Assembly (NCBI GenBank): GCA_023375785.1
Contig: SZWC01002422.1
Coordinates: 83,522 to 137,360, forward strand
Source of the DNA: Penium margaritaceum
Taxonomy: Eukaryota; Streptophyta; Zygnematophyceae; Desmidiales; Peniaceae
Direction: 5' to 3'
Length of the DNA stretch: 53,839 nucleotides
Every line of letters begins with the position of its first letter. The first letter of the stretch is position 1. Both the position numbers and the translations under genes were made by a program. Shown here one piece after another: positions 46,320-53,839 of the stretch. Under the pieces are notes generated by a model that was given only the letters and a program-made list of their open reading frames with translations, was not told the DNA's origin and did no database searches.

Positions 46320-49300
46320 CCTATGCTTGCTTTGCTGCATGCTCCGGAGTGGGTACGTGTACCCACGGTTTTTCCGGTGCGGTGGGCGGAATCAGGATCA
46401 ATCAGAGACCAATCGACGATCCGTAACATGCTTCTAGTAGCTCTTGGCTAACCCTAGTGGACTGTACAACTGCATGGATTAATTTCCGTATGCGTGCTTT
46501 GCTCCATGCTCCAGAGTTGGTACACGCACCCACGGTTTTTTCGGTGTGGTAGGCTGCATCAGGGTCGATTGGAAATGAATCAAAAAGCAGTAAAAAGGGT
46601 TTCTAGTAGCCCTTGGCTAACCCTAGATGACTGTGCAACTGCTTGGATTAGTTTCCCTATAGTTGCTTTGCTGCATGCTTCAGAGGGAGTATGCGTACCC
46701 ATGGTTTTTCCGGTGGGTTGGGTGAAATCAGGGTCAGTCCGAGATGAATAGACGAGCCCTAAAATGTTTCAAGTAGCCCTTGGGTAATCCTAGTGGACTG
46801 TGTTACTGCTCAGATTGATTTCCCTATGGTTGCTTTGCTGTATGCTCCGGAGTGCGCACCCACAGATTTTTTGATGCGGTGGGTGGAATCAGGGTGAATC
46901 AGTAACAAATTGATGAACCGTAAAATGTTTCTAGTAGCCCATGGCTAAATCTTTTGGACTGTGCAACTGCTTCAATTAATCTCCATATGGTTGCTTTGCT
47001 GCATGCTCCAGAGTGGGTGCGCGCACCCACGGGTTTTCCGGTTTGGTGGGCGCAATCAGCGTCAATTGGAAACAAATAGACAAGCCATAGAATGTTTCTA
47101 GTAGCCCTTGGCCAACCCTACTGGACTGTGCAACTTCTTGGATTGATTTCCCTATGGTTGCTTTGCTGCATGCTCTGGAGTGGGTGTGCGCACCCATGGT
47201 TTTTCCAGTGGGGAGGGTGCATTCAGGGTCAATCGGAAACAAATTGATGAGCTGTAAAACATTTCTATTAGCCATTAGCTAAACCCAGTGCACTGTGTAA
47301 CTGCTTTGATTTTTCTTTGGTTCCTTTGCTGCATGCTCCGGAGTTGGTACTCGCACCCACGGTTTTCCTGGTGGGTTGGGCGCAATCAGGGTCAATTGGA
47401 AACAAATAGACAAGCCATAAAACGTTTCTAGTAGCCCTTGGCTAACCCTAGTGGAATGTGAAACCTTTTGGATTAATTTCCCTATGGTTGCTTTGCTGTA
47501 TACTCTGGAGTGCGTACGCAAGCCCACAGTTTTTCCTGTGGGATGGGCGGAATGAGGGTCAATCGGAAACAAATCCATGAGCCATAAAATGTTTCTAGTG
47601 GCTCTTGGATCACTTCAGTGGACTGTGCAACTGCGTGGACTCATTTCCCTATGGTTTCTTCTTTCCATGCTCCAGAGTGGGTACATTCACCCACAGTCAA
47701 TCGGAAACAAATTTACAAGCCGTAAAATGTTCCCACTAGCCCTTGGATAACGCCACTGGACTGTGTAACTGCTTGGATTGATTTCCCTATGGTTGCATTG
47801 CTGCATGCTCTGGAGCGGGTACGCTCACCCAAGGTTTTTCCAGTGGGGTTGGCAGAATCAGGGTCAATTGGAAATGAATCAACAAGCCATAAAATTTTCC
47901 AGTAGTTCTTGGCTAACCGTAGTGTAATGTACGACTGCTTAACTTTCCTATGCTTGCTTTGCTAGATGCTCCGGAGTAGGTACGCACAACCACGGTTTTT
48001 CCGGTGGGGCGGGCAGAATCAGGGTCATTTGGAGATGAGTTAAAGAGCCGTGAAATGTTTTTAGTAGACCTTGGCTAAACCAAGTCGACTGTGTAGCTGC
48101 TTGGATGAATTTCCCTATGGCTGCTTTGCTCCATGCTCCAGAGTGGGTACGCGTATCCATAGTTTTCCAAGTGGGGTGGGTGGAATCAGGGTCAATTGGA
48201 AACAAGTCGACAAGCCGTTACTTGTGTCTAGTACACCTTTGCTAGCCCTAGTGAACTGTGTAACTGCTTTGATTAACGTCCCTATGGTTACTTTGCTGCA
48301 TGCTCCAGTATAGGTACGCGCACCCACGGTTTTTTTGGTGGGGTGGGGGGAATGAGGATCAATCAGAAACAAAAAAAATGTTTCTAGTAGCCCTTGACCA
48401 ACCCTAGTGGAATTTTCAACTGCTTGGATTAACTTTCCTATGGTTTCTTTGCTGCATGCCCCAAAAAGGGTACGCGTATCCACGGTTTCCTAGGTGGAGT
48501 GGGCAGAATCAGGGTCAATCAGAAATGAATGAACGAGCCGTGATATGTTTTAAGTAGCCATTAGCTAACCCGAGTGGACTGTACAACGGCTTGGATGAAT
48601 TTCCCTATGGTTCCTTCGCTTTATGCTCCAGAGTGGCTACGCAGACCCGTTGTCTTTCCGGTGGGATGGGCGGAACCAGGGTCAATCGGAAACAAATCGA
48701 CAAGCCGTAAACTGTTTCTAGTAGCCATTGGCTAACTTTAGTGGACTGTGCAACTTCTTGGATTAACTTCCCTATGGTTTCTTTGCTGCATGGTTCGGAG
48801 TGGGTAGGTACACCTACAGTTTTTCCAGTGGGTTAGGCAGAATTAGAGTCAATCGGAAACAAATCGACAAGCTGTAAAATGTTTCTTGTAGCCTTTGGCT
48901 AACCCTAGTGGACTGTGAAACTGCTGGGATTAACTCCCCTATGGTTGCTTTGCTGCATACTCCGGAGTTGGTACGTGCACTAGCGGTTCTTCAGGTAGGT
49001 TGGGCGCAATCACGGTCAATCAGAAACAAATCAACAAGCCGTGAAATGTTTCTAGCAGCCCTTGGCTAACCCTAGTAGACTGGGCAACTGTTTGGATTGA
49101 TTTCTCAATGGTTATTCTGCTCCATGCTCTGGAGTGGGTACGCATATCCACGGTTTCTCGGGTGGGGTGGGCAGAATCAGGGTCAGTTGGAAATGATTTT
49201 ACAAGGCGTAACACATTTCTAGTAGGCCTTGGCTAATCCTAGTATACTGTGCAACTGGTTGGATTACATCCCCTATGGTTGTTTTGCTGCATGCTCTGGA

Positions 49301-49690
49301 GTGGGTACGTACACTCGCGGTGTTTCCGGTTGGGTGGATGCAATCATGGTCAATTGAAAACAAATCAACAAGCCGTAAAATATTTCTAGTAGCCCTTGGA
49401 TAACCCTAGTTGACTGTGCAACTGCTCGGACACATTTCCCTATGGTTGCTTTGCTGATGCTCCCGAGTGGGTACACACACTCATGGTTTTTCTGGTGGGG
49501 TGGGCGGAATCAAGGTCAATCGGAAACAAATCGACAAGCCGGAAAACATTTCTAGTTGCTAACCCTAGTGGTCTATGCAAGTGCTTGGATTGATTTCCTT
49601 ATGGTTGCTTTGCTGGATGCTCCGGAGTGGGTACGCGAACCCATGGTTTTACCAGTGGGATGGGCAGAATCAGGGTCAATCAGAAACAAA
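46320..49690 (+). repeat. satellite array, ~165-bp unit, about 21 copies
   Basis: The landmark GCTTTGCTGCATGCTCCGGA or a variant recurs at about 46330, 46500, 46667, 46835, 46996, 47164, 47327, 47492, 47661, 47799, 47958, 48127, 48293, 48451, 48617, 48783, 48950, 49118, 49286, 49451 and 49610, a mean spacing near 164. Each unit also has GGTACGCGCACCCACGGTTT, GGGTGGGCGGAATCAGGGTC, GGAAACAAATCGACAAGCCG, TAAAATGTTTCTAGTAGCCC and TTGGCTAACCCTAGTGGACT. All head-to-tail, with scattered substitutions and one short unit near 47700. Frames of 60-120 codons in it are repeat translations. Confidence 0.96.
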
Positions 49691-50835
49691 TTGAAAATAG
49701 CAAGTTCGCTGCAAAGGAGGGCATGTACACCACCTTTTTAAGGTTGACCGCCTTCTCCACACCGTTCACGTTGAACGTGATCACCTTGTCCCCTTCGCCC
49801 ATGGCTTGGACGATGCCGCCATTTGCACACTTGATGCGCATGTCAGACTCGGCCATGGAGAAACATCCACCCTTCTCTTTTGGGGAGTGGTGGTTGGTAC
49901 CCGAGTCAAGGGCAAATGTCCAGGGCCTCAGGAGCACTACGCCCTTCATGGGAAAACCATCAGCCATCATGTTGGTGAGCTCCTTCTTCTCCTTCTTACC
50001 TTTGTTCCCGCCTTTTTTCCTAGGACTACAAAAGTCCCTAGCCCAGTGCCCAGCCTTGCCACAGTTTTGACGGTTGCTGGGCTTCTTGGGACTCTTCCCG
50101 CCACCATTAGCTTTCCCTCCACCGCCACCACTTCCTCTGTTGCCTTGACTAGAGCAAGAGTTTCCACCTTGTCCACTGAAGCAAGAGGCATAGGATGAAA
50201 CATTTGCCTCACTTTTAGTGCGTCGCATGGACTCGTTGTGGACGTGTTTGGCAACAGCCTCATACGTCAGATCTGCCTCCTTCCAACCGCCAAATACGGT
50301 GATCAAGGACCCACAGCTTTTCGGCAGCGCCATCAGAATGTTCACGGCACGCATGTTGGAGTCAAGATTCCATTCCATTTGCTGGACCTCTTGCAGCACG
50401 TTGTTGAACGACTGCAAAAATGCGGGTAAAAATTCTCCTTTGCTCACCCTCATCGACATCAGCCTTTGGAAGATGAAGATTCGGTTTGCTAGGGCGTTGG
50501 ATTGATGCACGCTTGACAGTTTTGCATAGGCCTTGGCAGCCAATGAGCATCCTGTGATTTGGGAGTGTTGAGTCTCGTTGATGGAGGTCACAAGAATGGC
50601 GAGAGCCGTGTTGTTCTTCATCTTCCATGCTGCAAGGTCAGCCGCATGCGTGGTCACTGTCGCATCGGCGGGCTGTCTCGGTCCCTTTTAGGATGCTGAG
50701 GTTGCCACTCACGTTCATGACAATCTCGAACTGGAATTTCCACAAGGGAAAACCTGTCCTTGTGAATTTGGACGTACCCGCCTCAAGGCGGGCTTGAGTC
50801 GGATCTGCCATTTCCTGCAAACTGAATTGAGACAC
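49691..50835 (-). pseudogene. Ty1/copia gag-protease fragment
   Basis: Minus-strand reading from ~50813: MADPTQARLEAGTSKF, then FPLWKFQFEIVMNVSGNLSI, a frame change near 50665, TTHAADLAAWKMKNNTALAI, further UBN2-like Gag helices, then a zinc knuckle RQNCGKAGHWARDFC at about 50041-50085, a protease start FALDSGTNHHSPKEKGG and its tail VVYMPSFAANLLFSI. Of the knuckle's four ligands the first Cys is Arg (CGT for TGT) and the last is Phe (TTT for TGT), each a single base change. The protease lacks one residue in DSGATNH. The element stops at the satellite junction, so integrase and RT are absent. No LTR or PBS was confirmed to its right. Confidence 0.9.
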
Positions 50836-52160
50836 AGGGCATGAGCACCAAAGTCATTCCATATGTTGATGTCGCTTAGCCACCAAAATCCCCTCTCATT
50901 GCAACATCTCCCAAATGGCTTGGCCCCCTCCTTACCCCTGAATGTTTCCTCCAAATGAAACATAGACGCAGGCAAGCCCTTGATTCTAAAAACTGGACAA
51001 AACCACATTGACACCTCAAAAGAAGTGCACGCAAACAGGGAAAAAGCCTTGGCCTCCATGCGTACTGGCATTGCAAATGGTAGAATTATTGTTCCTCTTG
51101 TGCCCATAGTATTTCTCAAGTGCTCGCATTGTCAAAGTGCTGGCTGGTTGGTGCACTAGCAACACAAAGAGCTGCTGCTCATGAAAATGCCTAGGCTGCA
51201 ACATTATCGGCTATCACTATCCCAAAAATTTTCACGCACTCACCCTTGCAGACTGAGAAAAAGTCACATCCAGACACGCTAGCAATGCTGCACTACATGC
51301 ACAAGCCTCCACACTTGTCTTGAATAATGCCATCATAACACAGGTCATGGCATAAATAACAGACACAGCTACAAGCCGGAAGGAATTCAGCTTTCACATT
51401 ATGAATGTCCTCATACATGTCACACACCGGTCATCGGCTTTGGGCTTCAAACTTGAACATGTTGTCATATCTCAAAATGGTCACAGATCATTCACTACCT
51501 CAAGTGAAGAAAAATGTGGCATACACCAGCTTGCTACAAACTCCACGTCCTCGCTACTTGTTAAAAGTGTCACTTCCTCCTTTGCAAAGAAAAAAACACA
51601 GTCCGCAATCCTTGATTCCCTTCGATTCATAGGATGGCAGCCACCCTACTAGCCTCACCCCACCACTCTCACACCCACCACCCACATTGCACCCACCTCC
51701 TGCGGCACTGAATTCCCCTCTAAAAAGCCCGCCCTCCCCCACCACCAGAAAAATCACCTTCCTCCACCATACAAACTCAGCCTACATTCCATCCTATCCA
51801 CCCCACTATGAAGGGACCACCACAAGAGGTATGGCTAATCACCCTGAAAACGTAGACTTGTCAACAAGTGCATTTCTCCGGGCTTGAAGTTAAACTTTGA
51901 GAGCAAAGTCAATATTTGCCAACTGTTGCATCGTTGCAGTGTGGGTCTTTCCAGTGGAACCAACAAAACACCACCTGCAACGTTGCAAAAAATTGCGAAA
52001 AGCACCTGCCATGATGAAAAAATGGGAGCCTGATGGGGACCACTACCGCATTGAAGCTCATGACAGTCTGTCCGTGTCTCCTAGCTCAACCCATTGTGCT
52101 TGACTTGAAAAATTGCCATGCAGCGGACTGGGTGTTGATGCCCAGTCAGCGGCAGCTGTG
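50836..52160. other. no gene recognised; may include an LTR
   Basis: Lies between the gag fragment and the LTR edge at 52186. Open frames are under 135 codons and lack motifs. 51650-51790 is C-rich (CACCCAC, CCCTCC). If the primer site at 52187 belongs to a plus-strand element, at least part of this stretch should be its 5' LTR, but the left LTR edge was not found. Confidence 0.45.
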
Positions 52161-52176
52161 CTAGGAAGCTTCCTAG
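52161..52176. repeat. perfect 16-bp palindrome
   Basis: CTAGGAAGCTTCCTAG is its own reverse complement. It lies 10 bases before the TTCTCA end of the presumed LTR. It could form a hairpin in the 5' end of a retroelement transcript or bind a dimeric protein; neither is shown. Confidence 0.8.
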
Positions 52177-52180
52177 AACT

Positions 52181-52198
52181 TTCTCATGGTATCAGAGA
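52181..52198 (+). promoter_or_regulatory. LTR end plus copia-type primer-binding site
   Basis: TTCTCA|TGGTATCAGAGA: the LTR-type CA ending is followed without spacer by TGGTATCAGAG, complementary to initiator methionine tRNA. It indicates the start of a further plus-strand copia element. After it the sequence soon becomes CAG-rich and no gag is recognised before the window ends, so the element is partial, decayed or continues beyond the window. Confidence 0.65.
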
Positions 52199-52329
52199 TG
52201 CAAGGCAATCCTCGCTGAGCTGCACGGTAGAGATGAATCACCAGCAGAGGTATGTGACATGGCCACTACATAAGTCCTGGAAGGGTTCACCATGTAGTGC
52301 TTCCATCGTGAAAAGTGCTTGTGCTACGG

Positions 52330-52870
52330 CCATGTGAGGCGGCACAGCAGCAGCAGCCCTGAGTGTGAGAGCTATGGCATCAGCAGAAGGTAGCCAATGA
52401 GGTCGGCGCCTACATCAGCAGCAGTAGTTACTGTTGCCGCACTGGTTATGGCAACCACCGTGAGGGCACGGTGAGGAGATACGGCCACAGAAACAGCAGC
52501 CACAGCAGCAACAACAGGAGCAGCAGCAGTAGTAGCAGCAGTAGCCATGGCAGGAGCAGCCGTAGCAGTAGGGCCAGAGCTGCAGACCTGGCAGCAACAG
52601 CCATGGCACTAGCACCTTTGTCAGCAGTAGTAGTAGCTGTAGCAGCCACACTAGCAACAGTTGCAGTAGTAGCAACCAATGCGGCAGCATCTGTAGCTGA
52701 TTTAACAACAGAAGTGGAACCAGCAGCCATGGTAGCACCAGCAGTCGCGGCAGCAGCAGCAGTGGGCAGCAGCGGCAGACGCGACGGCGAAGACAGCAGT
52801 AGCTGTTGTACCTGCCAGCACGGCAATGGCACTAGCCGCCACAGTCGCTTCGTTTTGCTGCCGCTGTTGT
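52330..52870. repeat. CAG/GCA/GTA-rich low-complexity tract
   Basis: Mostly AGCAGC, AGTAGC and GCAACA triplets. It gives Ser/Asn- and Ala/Val-rich frames on plus and Leu/Cys-rich frames on minus up to ~200 codons, without a domain or a convincing start, so I do not call a protein. Confidence 0.82.
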
Positions 52871-52937
52871 AGGGGGAATAGCAGTAGAGGTAACAACGGG
52901 AAGCTGCCTTGCAGCTTCCCATGCCGCCCCCCATTTC

Positions 52938-53000
52938 TTGCCAAGCACGTCGAGCTCGGTTGAGCTTGGTCAAGCTCAGTTGAGCTCGGTCAAGCTCGGG
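52938..53000 (+). repeat. TGAGCTCGGTCAAGCTCGGT short tandem repeat
   Basis: Successive ten-base words GAGCTCGGT, TGAGCTTGGT, CAAGCTCAGT, TGAGCTCGGT, CAAGCTCGGG. The words are near-complementary to each other (GAGCTC is palindromic), so the tract can fold on itself. It leads directly into the hairpin at 53002. Confidence 0.75.
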
Positions 53001-53001
53001 C

Positions 53002-53033
53002 GACCAAGCGAGCTTGAGAGAGCTTGCTTGGTC
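53002..53033 (+). other. hairpin, 13-bp stem with one mismatch and 6-nt loop
   Basis: GACCAAGCGAGCT at 53002-53014 pairs with AGCTTGCTTGGTC at 53021-53033; one position is G opposite T (a wobble in RNA), and the loop is TGAGAG. It is not followed by a T run as a bacterial terminator would be. Confidence 0.65.
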
Positions 53034-53203
53034 AAAGGGGCTCAATCCCCACCTCTAAGAAAAAAGGTGTAGGGGTGTGTGGAAGAGAGAGGACGGGGGA
53101 CCCAGGTGCTGGGCCCCTACATAAACCCAGATAGAGGGTAGGAAAAAAGGGTAGTGACCTTTACAATTCTTAAGTTTGTTTTTAGTTTGTTTTTTTTATG
53201 CTG

Positions 53204-53370
53204 GCTTGAAGCCACCTCCGTCGGTTGATGACGGGAACTGCAACAGCAGCAGCCGCTGCAAGAGTCGCAGCAGCAGCAGTAGCAAAGGTGGCTTGAGGCC
53301 ACAGCCATTGGCTGACGGCAGCACCCAGTGTAGCAGCAGCAGCACCGACAGTGGCTTGAGGTTGCACACT
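53204..53370 (+). repeat. GGCTTGA(A/G)GCCAC repeat with CAG tracts
   Basis: GGCTTGAAGCCAC (53203), GGCTTGAGGCCAC (53290) and GGCTTGAGGTTGC (53353) head units of about 63-87 bases that contain TTGG(T/C)TGA.G and CAGCAGCAG runs. Two full units and a partial third. Confidence 0.65.
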
Positions 53371-53778
53371 GCGATAGTTGCATAGTTGCCACCACGTGGT
53401 AGTAGAAAAACAGTGCAATAACACACTACTGCTGAGGTCATGGCTGTCATTGAGGGCATCACAGCCTGATTGAAAGATGGTTATGTGTTGACATCCCTCC
53501 CACGTGTTGCCTTGTGCCACCGAGATCAAGTTTCCTGTACATTCATCCACGCCGGGCCCCTGACATGAGCACACTGTCATGGCAGAGAGCACAATCAGCA
53601 CCTTGGCAGGTGCCTCGTATGCCGCCATGGCCGGCAGACCAGGTAGAGTGGCAGTTGCAGCTGTGGCCCTTGCCTCTGGCATCCACCGGCTTTGCCTGCT
53701 ACTGTTGCGGTGATCTGCACCATGGGTAGCATCAGTGCCCCCAGCGCACAGCGGGGTGGCAGAAACCGTGGCTGCGGA

Positions 53779-53786
53779 GTCTCTCC

Positions 53787-53825
<39 letters not shown>

Positions 53826-53839
53826 TCTCTCTCTCTCTC
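53779..53839. repeat. (CT)n microsatellite at the window edge
   Basis: CTCTCT run with three CCCTC or TATCTCT interruptions, continuing to the last base, so it extends beyond the window. Confidence 0.95.

Noticed and set aside
46494..49741. Frames of 60-122 codons in the satellite
   Set aside because: Each is a translation of one or more 165-bp units; not conserved as a protein between units.
50822..50870. TGGTGCTCATGCCCTG on the minus strand just upstream of the gag fragment as its primer-binding site
   Set aside because: It starts with TGG but does not match the initiator-Met site, and no CA LTR ending lies directly before it.
52446..53045. 199-codon minus-strand Leu/Ala-rich frame
   Set aside because: Derived from CAG-type low-complexity DNA; no signal, domain or conserved start.
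1..53839. CRISPR array, bacterial operons, ribosome binding sites, rRNA or tRNA genes
   Set aside because: Repeats here are tandem without unique equal-length spacers; no bacterial gene arrangement; no cloverleaf or rRNA sequence recognised by eye.

Overview
The window looks like nuclear DNA of a eukaryote, most likely from the plant lineage (a streptophyte alga, bryophyte, lycophyte or fern would all fit). The reasons are several degraded LTR retrotransposons with plant-type primer-binding sites (TGGTATC...), short GT-AG introns of about 60-105 nt with pyrimidine-rich acceptors, large satellite arrays, abundant microsatellites, and a KDZ-type DNA transposase relic. No bacterial gene organisation is present. 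Species cannot be fixed from the sequence alone. There is a 647-base assembly gap (11694-12340) and a single N at 28348.

Layout. 1-1310: trinucleotide and CA-type simple repeats. 1311-5230: no recognisable gene. 5231-11400: a decayed Ty1/copia retrotransposon on the minus strand (RNase H, reverse transcriptase, integrase, protease, zinc knuckle, gag, primer-binding site, then 5' LTR). 11475-12590: (TATACA)n microsatellite with the gap. 15117-19730: an internally deleted Ty3/gypsy element on the minus strand, flanked by ATTAG; its 5' LTR is split by a 1.9-kb solo LTR with its own AGAAG duplication. 19799-20245: a large (CA)n tract. 20709-24406: AT-rich DNA holding two diverged copies of a 1.1-1.4 kb repeat. 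27230-32889: a full-length but broken Ty1/copia element on the plus strand, flanked by GCCAA, inserted in a tandem repeat of alternating ~480/446 bp monomers that continues to about 35470.

36035-38447: a plus-strand multi-exon gene of unknown function, with an Ala/Gly-rich middle and a helical, charged C-terminal half. 40105-42855 (possibly to ~44260): a convergent minus-strand multi-exon pseudogene of the KDZ transposase family, with frameshifts, stops and a lost conserved Asp. Between them lies a ~500-bp duplication carrying G-quadruplex-type motifs. 45184-46027: a two-unit ~608-bp repeat. 46320-49690: a satellite of about 21 copies of a ~165-bp unit, ending abruptly at a truncated minus-strand copia gag-protease fragment (49691-50835). 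52161-52198: a probable LTR end plus primer-binding site of another plus-strand element. 52330-53839: CAG-type low-complexity DNA, a hairpin and a terminal (CT)n tract.

How it works together. Most of the window is a graveyard of selfish DNA with readable nesting order: satellite first, retrotransposon into satellite; gypsy element first, solo LTR into its LTR. The only non-LTR coding material is the convergent pair at 36-43 kb, which is the part worth most attention: it may be one two-gene DNA transposon.
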